From Favolaschia claudopus (taxonomy: Eukaryota > Basidiomycota > Agaricomycetes > Agaricales > Mycenaceae), in the NCBI GenBank assembly GCA_037176885.1, contig JAWWNJ010000025.1, forward strand, positions 496,001 through 560,000: a stretch of DNA of 64,000 nucleotides, in the 5' to 3' direction. The translations under genes and the position numbers were made by a program. Shown here in pieces: positions 1-9,928 of the stretch. The notes under the pieces were generated by a model. That model had not been told where the DNA came from, did not search any database, and saw only the letters and a list, made by a program, of their open reading frames with translations. Within the stretch, counting starts at the first letter, position 1, and every line of letters begins with the position of its first letter.

Positions 1-421
1 AACGCGCTCCCCCCGCGCGTCAACGGTCTGTATCGGAGGATCAAGGTGAGCCTCTAGCCGGAGGAGAAGTAGTGGAAGAACACGCGCCGCCTCATGTATC
101 CCAACGCCAGCACAGTTGATGACTCCGCCCAATAAAGCCCCCGTCTTCTCCGTCCATGCCACAGTCTGTTGGACAGCACGCTCGAGATCGTCCAGACGCG
201 TGATATCCACCCTAATGAAGAGAATGTGGTCCCCCTCGAATGCCTCCTGCGGGTCAGCGCGGTCCAGCACGACTACTCTCGCATCCGCCTCCACCAGATC
301 GTTGACAGTGGCGAGTCCGAGCCCAGACGCACTGCCTTCGGATAAGTATCTGCCAACGAGTCGCACACAGGCAATCCACACACCCGCCAGATACAACGAA
401 CGTCCTGTTTGCCACCTTCAT
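1..421 (-). CDS. HSD17B10-type short-chain dehydrogenase, 3' part outside window
   Basis: Minus-strand gene starting at the ATG at 421-419 (MKVANRTFVVSGG). A 52-bp intron (383-332) splits the glycine-rich NAD-binding loop; joining exon 2 at 331 restores VSGGASGLGLATVND, the Rossmann motif. Exon 2 then gives the acidic residue after strand 2 (VVLDRAD), a DITRLDD segment and the NCAGVG motif after strand 4. This resembles type II 3-hydroxyacyl-CoA / 17-beta-hydroxysteroid dehydrogenases, which oxidise hydroxyacyl-CoA or steroid alcohols with NAD, usually in mitochondria. The catalytic Ser-Tyr-Lys part lies beyond base 1. It is a close paralogue of the complete gene at 1252-2267, same strand. 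After the NCAGVG motif the sequence diverges from the sister copy (LLLRLEAHLDPP), so an intron or a lesion may lie near 20-60. Confidence 0.75.
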
Positions 422-1251
422 TGGGGCAACTCAGAGACAGGGACGAGCTTTAAAGCGCGCTACCTCAAGCCATGTTGCTCTCACGGGAAGAGCAAGGCAG
501 GTGATACTCGTGATGTCGATGTCGGGGCGAAACTACCACCGACGGTTTGTCGGACACACAAACACCGGATTCGGTCCTTGGTCCGAAGGAGGTAAGTATA
601 ATTAGTGGTGGAGATTTTGAAGAATCCCTGCAGAGATGTGCTCAAGTTGACGAAGTACGAATTCAAGTATGGTGTAAGCAATACCTTGGATTTTACCGGG
701 GGTCAACCAACTCCGCCGCTACTGGTCGGCGAAATTCAGTGACAGATTCTTGCACATTGCGGCGTACGTGGAGTTGACGGAAGTCGATTCGAAAAATATG
801 GACGAAGTCCCCTACAACCATGATCGGCGCCATGTTCAATTGACAAGTCACATTGAATCCGCGCTTCGTCGCGACCAAACGGGAAAAATTATCAGAAAGT
901 CACAAGGACGGATGTTTGTTCAGCTGTGGTTTGCATGGTTTGTATGATCAATTGGCATGGCGGGCACACTGGCATCCCTGGGGTATCCGAAGATGGCGGA
1001 CCTGCGAGCGAAATTAAAAGCATTACGGTAGCGCGTATATCTTACATAACATTACGTTCGTCTTGTTAGGGCCCGAGGGAGCGTCGTGAGCCAGCCGGTC
1101 GAGCCGCAGAGAAGCAAGAAAGGAGCAGGACGAACTGCCGACCAAAAATTTGACTTTTTAAGAAAATCATATGCATTATGACATTACAAGTACCTGCGGA
1201 ATGCGCTGTTAGGTTCTGGGGAAATAGTGATAGCACATCAAAACCCATACT
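422..1251. other. Intergenic, no gene recognised
   Basis: About 830 bases between the two tandem HSD17B10-type genes. Both strands were read; the short open frames show no family motif and no splice-joinable extension. It should hold the promoter of the left copy and the terminator of the right copy. No tRNA-like or repeat structure was seen. Confidence 0.5.
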
Positions 1252-2267
1252 CTACAATTTACCAGGCAACCTTCCACCCTGAAACCAATATGAACAAGCA
1301 GTTTATACTGCCAAGGCCAGTTGCTTACCCCACTCAGTCGGATGACTTCGCCGTTCATATACGGTGTAGACAAAATCCATCGGATAGTTTGAGCAAATTC
1401 ATGCGGCTGACCGAATCGACGAGGATACACCACACCCTCATTCGAGAGACTCCGACGCGTCTTTTCGGGAAAGTTGGCGGTCATGTTGCTGTCGAAAACC
1501 CCGGGCGCGATCGTTACGACGCGTATAGCATGGCGGGACAAGTCACGAGCGAGAGGGAGGGTCATTGACAGCAAGGCGCCCTTGGAAGCCGCGTACGCAG
1601 TCTGGCCGGGCTGCCCCTCGAACTGATATGAAATGAGTACAAGATGGCAGGGAATGGAAGTTTGTCCCGTTACGAACTGCGGCTGCACTGGACACCATTA
1701 CAATTACACCTCGTTCACCATCTGGGCCGTCCTCGGGCGTCGCTTTGATCATATGCTGAAGTGCAAGTCTAGTCAAATTGAAGGTCCCAGTTACGTTCAC
1801 GGCGAGTGTGAAGTCCCATAGATCGAGAGAATGCGGCTCATTGTGCGCGTCAATGATTTTGGCTGCAGTACCCACACCGGCACAGTTGATGACGCCGCCT
1901 AAAGGTGCGTTCGTAGCAGCTGCCCATTCCACGGTGCCGTCCACAGCTTGCTGGATTTGTTTGAGGTTTGTTATGTCGGTTTCAAAGTACCTGATCTGGG
2001 AAGTGGGAAGGGCTTGGGGAGGTGGTGCACGGTCCACAATGGAGATGTACGCGTCTGCAGCGATGAGATCTTGTACTGTGGCCAGTCCGAGCCCAGAAGA
2101 CCTAATTTAACGTCAATTTTCACGGAGATTGAAGGATTTCAAGAAGCCATGGATTCCGCTTCTAGCAGCATTTACGGACCCGCCAGATACGATGAAAGTA
2201 CGCCCAGCACTTTTGAACCTGATCAGAAAGTTCCCGTTAATCAAGCTGTTGAACCCTACATTTTCAT
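1252..2267 (-). CDS. HSD17B10-type short-chain dehydrogenase (3-hydroxyacyl-CoA dehydrogenase type 2-like)
   Basis: Rebuilt as five exons: 2267-2260, 2218-2180, 2101-1678, 1622-1329, 1278-1252, giving 263 residues with all phases closing. The start MKMFKSAGRTFIVSGGSSG needs a short 41-bp first intron. Motifs in order: GGSSGLGLA NAD loop, NCAGVG after strand 4, MVSSAAA with the catalytic Ser, then across an intron GQPGQTAYAASKGAL with the Tyr-x3-Lys pair, IAPGVF, and the C-terminal GEVIRLSG with a final LPGKL like the family end. Length and ending match HSD17B10, an NAD enzyme of fatty-acid and branched-chain amino-acid breakdown. The donor of the fourth exon junction is GTTCGT, weak but the join is exact. 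It is transcribed away from the P450 at 2910, leaving a 642-bp shared upstream region. Confidence 0.85.
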
Positions 2268-2909
2268 GTTGGAAGGAGAATGCGAGCAATTAAAGCACAG
2301 GCTGTTTGACGGTAAATACCAACGTGACGGAGGGTTGAATGCCAAGTTCAGTGCTGGACAGTGGTTGAACCGTTCAAAGTGGGCGGAAGTGGGAAGCTGT
2401 TGGTAGTCCGTGATTTGCGTTTCTAGTAAGTAACCGGTGATGAATACGTATATTTCATCAATCATTACGTACCTAATCGAGAGCGGATCAAAGATGACAG
2501 ATAACTTCCCACGAGATACTCACCGCCTCCGAGTCAGAGTCGGATGTGCGTACTCTAGTCCTGGACTTCTCAACTATGTATTTCTCAACCAATCCTACCT
2601 GAAGCAATACGTGGCTTCTATTGCTTACCTTTCGCCTCTGAACGCGGGCTAGCACCGCCTCCAAGTCCGTGGCCATTCGTGAAGCGGGCAAGTTTGGGGC
2701 AAGTGGTGCGCACGAGAATGTAACGAGCTACTAGTACGGGTGAGCTGGGGGACGCTGGGCGTGGGGAACCTCCCTGGGCATATAACATTGAGCTCTTTGA
2801 AAATTCTGTCGACTCTCGTATTTTCATCAAGGTTGATGGATCCGCAAAGATATTTGCAAAATGCCGTGCCTGGCACTCGGCGTCCGCGTTGCACTTGGCT
2901 CCTTCATTC
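2268..2909. promoter_or_regulatory. Divergent intergenic region between dehydrogenase and P450
   Basis: The 642 bases separate the minus-strand dehydrogenase start (2267) from the plus-strand P450 start (2910), so they must hold both promoters. No convincing coding exon or defined factor site was recognised. An ATG-less open frame continues 5' of the P450 start but begins with TTG. Confidence 0.5.
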
Positions 2910-5008
2910 ATGGAAGAACAACATCCTGACTTCAAGGTCATTGCGATAGGAGTCAGCGTCGCAGCTGCGCTGTATATCCTCATCCGCAACACTCATTCCG
3001 GTCCTAATGTGCGGGCGGCTGAACTCACTCACTCACTCCGACACATCGCTAACAGCGCTTCAGCTCGACTTTGTCCCTGCAGTTGGCTCGTCAGGCAGCC
3101 TTGCGTCTTACTTTGGCGCATTTCGCTATGTGTTCCACGCCAAAGAAATGTTCCAAGAAGGCTACCTGAAATACCCTGCAACATTCTTCCGCATTCCCAT
3201 CGTAGACCGGTCTGTATGCACCTGCAGTCAGTCTCTGCTTTGTATTGACCACAATGCAGATGGAGCGTACTTGTGAGCGGAAAGCAACTCATTGAGGATA
3301 TTGCCAATGCCCGCGAAGAAGAGCTCTCGTTTCACAAGTCCACCAACGAAGTGCGTGTTTGGTTCCGTCAGTCTTGACTTTTACTCAACGACCAAGCAGT
3401 TTCTTCAAACGCGCTATACCCTCGGAAGGGGGTGCGAAAGAGACCCATATCACCCCGCCGTAATTCGCACCTCGCTGACACGAAACGTTGGCCAGCGCTT
3501 TCCCGACCTGCGAGACGAGATAGTCTGCTCGTTGGCGGATCTGATTCCTCAAAGCGATGGTACGTCCTTTGTCTTTTGGAGAAGACCAAACTCAGCGAGA
3601 GTCGCAGATTGGACACCAGTTGCCGCTTACGATACAATGCTTCAAGTCATATGCAGAACCTCTAATCGATTTTTCGTTGGACTTCCGCTCTGTGCGTTAC
3701 TTGTCTGAACTCCCAAAGCAGCTGTTCTCAATATTCCCACTTAGGTCGGGACCCTGATTATCTGGCCCTGATGAACTCAGTCGCAATGGACGTCGTAGTG
3801 AAAGCACAGCTGATCAATTTTCTGCCAGCCTTTTTGCGACCGTAGGTGCCTACATCTTTGCCTCGTTATCGACTATGATTCACCCAAGCTAATAGGACGT
3901 TTGGCCCTTGGATTGCCTCATTGAACACTAACATGCGACGCGCTCAAAAGCATTTGACCCCGCTTGTGGCCGAGCGACTGAAGAAGATGGAGGAGCTGGG
4001 CAAGGATTGGCCTGGGAAGCCGGTAAATTTTTTTGGCCATGATCCTAATTGGAATCAACTGAGCGGCAAATGCAGAACGATTTGATCACTTGGCTCATGG
4101 ATGCTGCTCAAGGCGACGAACTCACCCTCGACGCTCTGGTACAGCGGGTCATCTTCGTCAACTTTGCTGCTATTCGGACTTCGACTGACGTAATACGTTT
4201 CCGCCCATCTATGCGTGAACCTTCGGTCTTACCATCTTATTCCTATAGACCTTCGTGCATCTGTTGTTCGATCTCGCTGCCTATCCGTCGTACATACAAC
4301 CACTGCGGGAGGAGGTCGAAACCGTCGTAACCACCGAAGGGTGGACCAAGACGGCGGTTGGAAAAATGCACAAGATAGATAGCTTCTTGCGCGAGTCGCA
4401 GAGGATGCATGGTATCGGGACACGTACGTGCTTCAGCCGATCCTCAATCTTTCTCGCTGCTCACAAACACGCAGAATCTCTTGGCCGCAAGGTAGTCAAG
4501 CCCAATGGATTCACTTTCTCCGACGGGACGACGCTACCAAGCGGCACCTACTTACATGCCACGACATGGAGTCTGCATCACGATCCTGGTCAGTGCTCTC
4601 CCTTTCGTCCGAGGTATCCGCCTGCTCACCTTTGCGACCAGAGCTCTACCCCGACCCACACGTCTTCGATGGCTTCCGGTTCGATAAGTTACGGCAAGCA
4701 GAAGAAGCGGGGGCCGCGAAATATCAATCTGTCACCACGAGTCTTGATTACCTCGCGTTCGGGCACGGAATCCATTCGTGTCCGGGGAGGCATATGGCTG
4801 CAACGGTAAGCTTGCCTGTGACAGAACAACGTCGAAATTCGCTGATTCCGCGTGTGTGAAGGAATTGAAAGCTATTGTAGCGCATATCGTGCTCAACTAT
4901 GATATCAAGCTCGCAGATGGTGAGGATCGTCCTGCGAATCAGTATGTCGCGTCGGCTTGTTTGCCACATGCGACAGCGAAAGTGTTTTTCAGGAAGAGGC
5001 AGAGTTAG
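2910..5008 (+). CDS. Cytochrome P450 monooxygenase (ent-kaurene-oxidase-like basidiomycete type)
   Basis: Multi-exon gene beginning MEEQHPDFKVIAIGVSVAA, where residues about 9-25 form an N-terminal membrane anchor for the ER. Later exons carry VPAVGSSGSLASYFGAF, LQTRYTLG, DPYHPAVIRTSLTRN, an I-helix NFAAIRTST joined over an intron to TFVHLLFDL, the K-helix ExxR (ESQR near 4395), YPDPHVFDGFRF and the haem loop FGHGIHSCPGR near 4758-4790 with its Cys. The end is KVFFRKRQS and stop 5006-5008. P450s of this kind hydroxylate terpenoid or other hydrophobic substrates using a P450 reductase. The I-helix has Ala-Ile-Arg-Thr in place of the usual acid-Thr, as is common in this fungal subgroup. No stop or frameshift was found. 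The substrate cannot be told. Exact exon limits between 2997 and 4700 are approximate. Confidence 0.88.
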
Positions 5009-5212
5009 GACGTCCCTCGTGTACTATTTATTCGTTATATATATCCTGGTCCGCGCACAATGTATCCCCCTACAGGCCGCAATCCACAGTCGACGCGTCA
5101 GGACAAGTGCACGTTATCGCGTCACGGTTTCCGGATATGGAATTTGAATTTTTTCAATCCTGCCTCTACCACCACCACTCAGCGCTCAGCTCCTGCGCTC
5201 CGAACTACCAGG

Positions 5213-7291
5213 ATGAGCCAGCCGATCGGTGAGCCTCTACGCCATATAGCGCACGGGGGAACTGTCTGGATTTACCAACGATGAAGCACTGCTCTCTGTC
5301 TACGACAAAACTGGCCTTCTTGATTTCGCAAAAGGTCTTAGTTCTGCTGGTGTCCGATTGTTAGGCTCTGGGGGCACCGCTAAGAAGATCCGAGAGGCTG
5401 GAATCCCTATCGAGTGCGCATCCAACGTCTGTCGACCTGTGGACCATCGTTCATTTTAATTCAGAGATGTCTCCGACATAACAAAAGCCCCAGAGATGCT
5501 CGGAGGACGGGTCAAGACTCTTCACCCAGCAGTCCACGGTGGCATTCTTGCGCGTTCAATCCCTTCAGATGAACAGGATCTAGCAACACAAGGCATCGCA
5601 CCCATCTCAATCGTCGTATGCAATCTGTATCCGTTTACCTCGACAATTTCCCAGCCAAATTGCACTCTTGCTGACGCCGTCGAGGAAATTGACATTGGTG
5701 GCGTCACTCTCCTCCGCGCTGCCGCGAAAAACCACGCCCGCGTCTCAGTCATCTCTGATCCTGCCGACTACACCGAGTTCTTGGACGCCTGGAAAAGTGG
5801 TAACGGCGATGTTGGCCAAAACCTCCGCAGCAAGCTTGCTCTGAAGGCTTTCGAGATGACTGCGCAATACGACGAAGCTATTAGTGGCTACTTCCGCGAA
5901 CAATATGCGTCAGCGGAGCTCCCCAAAGACAAGCTTGCGGGTGCGGTACAACGCATTGCTCTACGATACGGCGCGAACCCGCACCAAAAACCCGCGCAGG
6001 CGTTTGTCACCTCAGGCGAACTACCTTTCAAAGGCTAGTCGTCCTCTTCCTTTCGTTCCAGCGCCAATCCAATTCAATGTCACAGTACTCTGTGGTTCCC
6101 CGGGATACATCAACCTTCTTGATGCCCTCAACTCGTACGCCCTCGTCAAGGAACTCGAAGAAGCTCTCGGCCTCCCGGCTGCCGCATCTTTCAAGCACGT
6201 CTCCCCCGCAGGCGCGGCTGTCGGCATCGAGCTCAACGAGACCGAGAAGAAGGTGTATGGCGTCGACGATCTCAAGGAGGCTTTGACCCCGCTTGCCTGT
6301 GCCTATGCTCGCGCGCGAGGCGCAGATCGGATGTCCTCGTTCGGGGACTTCATTGGGTTGTCCGCTCCCTGCGATCTTGCCACGGCTAAGATTATCTCGC
6401 GCGAGGTGTCTGATGGGATAATTGCCCCGGGGTACTCTCCAGAGGCGCTCGATGTTCTATCCAAGAAGAAGGGCGGCAAGTATTGCGTTCTCGAGGTACA
6501 TTCATTCTTCTTGTTCCACGCCGACAGTTTACTAACAGTTTTCTAGATTGACCCGGCCTACGTTCCCGAAGATGTCGAGACGAAACAGGTGTACGGAGTT
6601 CATCTCCAGCAGCGCAGGAATAACGCCAAGATCGATGCTGCACTCTTCAACAATATCGTCACCCAGAGCAAAGGGGTACGTATCATCCATTTATCTATTA
6701 TTGCCTTGCTCAACCAATCTACCAACTGTTTACCCACAGCTGCCCAAGGAGGCACTAACAGACCTCATCCTCGCGACACTCGCTCTCAAATACACCCAAT
6801 CCAACAGCGTCGCCTATGCTAAGAACGGCGCCATAATCGGACTCGGCGCCGGTCAGCAATCGCGCATCCACTGCACGCGGCTCGCAGGCGGCAAAGCCGA
6901 TCTATGGTGGTTGCGGCATCACCCGCGCGTCCTCGCTCTACCGTTCAAAAAAGGCGTCAAGCGCGCGGAGAAGGCAAACGCTATCGATCTGTTCGTGAGC
7001 GGGGAGGTGCTCGAGGGCGGGGAGAAGGCACAGTGGGAGGGAATGTTTGATGGCGCTGTCGAGGCGCTTAGTACACAGGAGAAGACGGAGTGGGCGGCGC
7101 AGTTGGATGGAGTTTCGTGTTCAAGCGACGCGTTTTTCCCGTTTGCGGATAATGTGCATCGCGCGAGGAAGAGTGGGGTGAGGTATCTTGCGGCGCCGAG
7201 TGGGAGTGTGATGGATGAGGAGTGTGTGAAAGCGGCGGATGAGCATGGGATTGTGTTTGCGCATACTACGTTGAGGTTGTTTCATCATTAA
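5213..7291 (+). CDS. ADE17: Bifunctional AICAR transformylase / IMP cyclohydrolase
   Basis: Six exons (5213-5228, 5287-5413, 5465-6033, 6086-6495, 6547-6675, 6740-7291) close in frame to 600 residues, close to the usual 590. The N-terminal IMP cyclohydrolase part has [20 protein letters not shown] and [14 protein letters not shown]; the C-terminal transformylase has the Lys-His catalytic pair in FKHVSPAG, then [14 protein letters not shown] and the AICAR-binding stretch around [18 protein letters not shown]. The enzyme does the last two steps of de novo purine synthesis in the cytosol. Exon 3 to 4 uses a GC-AG intron (AAAG|GCTAGT, acceptor CACAG), which exactly restores [11 protein letters not shown]; reading through meets a stop at once. 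Start chosen because exon 1 gives [13 protein letters not shown]. It lies 204 bp after the P450. Confidence 0.96.
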
Positions 7292-7335
7292 TCATGCGGA
7301 GAGGAGGATAAAAACGAATTTGTATATGTACTCTA

Positions 7336-8486
7336 TCATAGAATGGTGGCTTGCTTTGTATTCCCGGCCTGAGTACTCTGCAACTCTTGTCGTTCATCCA
7401 GCAAATCCCTTCCCCATTCCTGCACCTCCGGATGTTGTACCTTCGGTAAACTGCTATCGAAGAAAGGCTGCAGTGACCCGTCGTGCTCGCGTTCGTATTC
7501 CAATGCTATCAGGATCGATCGAACGATTAGGTGTTTTTTTTTCGGAGGAGAATACTTACCCTGCGCGGCCATTTCGAAGCGATCAAGGTCTGCGGGGACT
7601 GAGTTGAGGGCGATACGGCTTGTCATGTATGTATACCTTTAACGAATCGAGCCTCGGGCGTCTGGCGTTCCTCGTATTCCTGTTGTACATAGAACGTTTT
7701 AAGTTGACTCGGGCTGAAGGCACAACGATGACAACCGACCTTCCATAGAGCCTCGATCTGCAAAGCGGCGGGACTGTCGTGCAACATGTCGTGGACTACA
7801 TTGTGTATGGCTTCCTAGATTCTCCGATGAGTCGTCTAAATGTAGATGGAGCCCGAATTATGATACCTCCTCTCTCCGACTTTTTTCGGCGGTTGTTATG
7901 CCTTCCCGGGGTGCGATGTCGCCGACTGCATTCAAGGGATCAGTCAAGTGAACTCGAATTTGATTCTTAGGCTCGAAAGATACTTACCGTGCGCCTCCGC
8001 GAGGTCGTGCACTAAGCACATCATGACGCATCTGCATCATGGGTCTCGGGGAGAATACAGCAGAAAAATTGGGGGGGAAAGTACTTGGATATGTCAAGGC
8101 CTTGGTCGGAAGAGCACATCGCTAGTACGGCCATTCGGTACATATGGTCTGAGATGCTTGAAGATCGTTGACATTCAATTCACTTGCTCTCAATTGAACA
8201 GACACCGACCTTTCGGGGTTTGGAATCTTTCATCTCATCAGACGCGATGGTCATTCAGAGACGAGGTTGCACACTTGGTTGTCCACCCATCCTGTCCGTT
8301 TCTGAGTCTACCAAAGGCAAAATATAATTTCACTCCAACGAGCTCTCAGGTTGCCGAAAAAGCTAATGACAGTTACAGTACCTTTAATTTCTCGAGGAGA
8401 TGGAAAAACGCGAGTCGGTCTTTGCGCTGGTGACCTGTAGGCGCGTATAGTGGAGGAAATTCTCGAGTCGGTACGTTGGCCGACAT
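7336..8486 (-). CDS. YGK1: HD-domain 5'-deoxynucleotidase, YGK1/HDDC2 family
   Basis: Hidden in ten small exons; joining them gives about 215 residues, the normal family length. Start at 8486-8484 (MSANVPTREFPPL). Key pieces in order: AFFHLLEKLK, KRTGWVDNQ, a 17-nt exon IPNPE (8226-8210), SISDHMYRMAVLAM with the first metal His, CVMMCLVHDLAEAH with the His-Asp pair, GDIAPREGITTAEK, ALWKEYEERQTPEARFVK, DLDRFEMAAQALEYE with the last metal Asp, ending QATIL and stop 7338-7336. Enzymes of this family dephosphorylate deoxynucleoside 5'-monophosphates using divalent metal. Each junction has GT-AG ends and keeps the conserved sequence. It converges on ADE17, with only 44 bp between stops. Confidence 0.9.
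8210..8226 (-). other. 17-nt microexon of the YGK1-like gene
   Basis: Minus-strand exon encoding IPNPE plus two bases of Ser, flanked by GATGAAAG| and |GTCGGTG. It is required to link the GWVDNQ exon to SISDHMYRM as in the family (…GWV…PESxSDHMYRM). Confidence 0.75.
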
Positions 8487-8730
8487 GGTTGAGATAATGA
8501 GATTCGATGAAGTCACGGTCACGGGCGTCGCACCTTTGACCATCATCTTTTCATCGGAGAACGAGATTGTGCGGATAAGCTACGCGAGTCCACTCAGAAT
8601 CTCAGATCTCTCAGATCTCAAAAACATTCAGCATGTGTGAATGCATGTACACTGGGATATTCATACACCAAGCGCTGTTCATATGTACACGATACTGTGG
8701 TGTCCCATAAACAACTCCACGCCGCAACGA

Positions 8731-9928
8731 TTACTCCAGACTCCGGAGCCACTCCAGGAGAATACCATTCAATTCATCCGGGTGCGATTCAGCGCCGCAA
8801 TGAGCTGCGCCAATGAGCTCTTTTCGAGTCACTGGCCCTTTCGCGTACTTGGCATGAACGGCATCACCCATGGAGGGGACTGCGAGAAGGTCATCCGGGA
8901 ACGCAACAAATAGGAGTGGCTGGTGGATGTACGCGGCTGCACCGGATATTTCTTTGAAGGAAGGATCAAATGTCGATCTCGAATGCATGCGAATGAAGAG
9001 AAGCTCACTTGCGTCATCCTCAGCGTAGACTCGCTCTGCCATCGCCTTGTACCAACAGAGGGGCGCAGACATCCCTCCGCTGAGCAAGGCGGTTCGGAGG
9101 TGCTCCGTGTCCTGCTCAGGATCCGTCAGTGTGCTCCGTCAGGCAAGGATGACAACCCACCTCCTGCGACATATAAGCTGGAACCTCCGTGACGGTATTA
9201 CTTTCAATATAAGCACGGGCGCCACCCTCGACACAAAGGTGGTCCTTCAGTAACTGTTTGGTTTTTGGGTGAGTGAGGCCGATGAAGGAGTCAATCTATA
9301 GCAGATATCAAAACGTCGTTCAGAAATTCAGGACATGGCAATTAACCCACATTTTTCTCAATGATCTCCGCTGCGTCTGGCCGGACGAAAAACCTCATGT
9401 AGGCGTACGCGTCGTATCCAAATTTTTCGATCGTCATCGTACTGTGGGCGAGAAAATGCGAGCCTTCCGCATACGACGCCATATATCCACCACCCAGAAA
9501 AACACAGGCAGATACGCGCTGGGGGTAATAGTTGATTAGTCGGGAAACGGGAAGTGCACCCCTACGATATGTCAGTGATGGCACTTAGAAGAAAGAGGTG
9601 TAGAGTACCAATCATGTCCGACGGCGACAACGTGTTTGACTCCCTCTGCGTCAAGAATGTCGACGATATCCTGGGCGAGGCCACTCCCAGTGTAAATGTT
9701 CGCACTCGTGGGTTTGTCCGTATTACCGTACCCGAGATGGTCGGGAACCAAGAGACCGTAGCCCAAGCGCTCGAAGAAGGGGACTTGCTTGCGCCACATG
9801 GACGAGCCAGACGGGAACCCATGTGAGAACAAGATGACCGGCTTGTCGCTCGTTGATGATGCAGACCAGAAGTAGGAGTATGTGAACCCGCGTTGGGTCT
9901 TCAGTTGTTTGAAGCGGGTGGATTCCAT
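8731..9928 (-). CDS. Alpha/beta hydrolase, epoxide-hydrolase-like
   Basis: Four or more exons. Start MESTRFKQLKTQRGF at 9928. Seen in order: oxyanion motif HGFPSGSSMWRKQ, GYGLLVPDHLGYGNT, nucleophile motif VAVGHDW with Asp, cap-region exon ALPVSRLINYYPQRV, FIGLTHPKTKQLL, LLSGGMSAPLCWYKAM, an acid-loop PDDLLAVPSM and the catalytic His in GAAHCGAESHPDELN near the end; stop 8733-8731. The Asp nucleophile, HGFP and late His are those of soluble epoxide hydrolases, which open epoxides with water. It lies convergent-free, tail to the YGK1 promoter. A degraded relative is present at about 23190-23816 on the other strand. Exon limits inside 9000-9620 are approximate. Confidence 0.83.
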
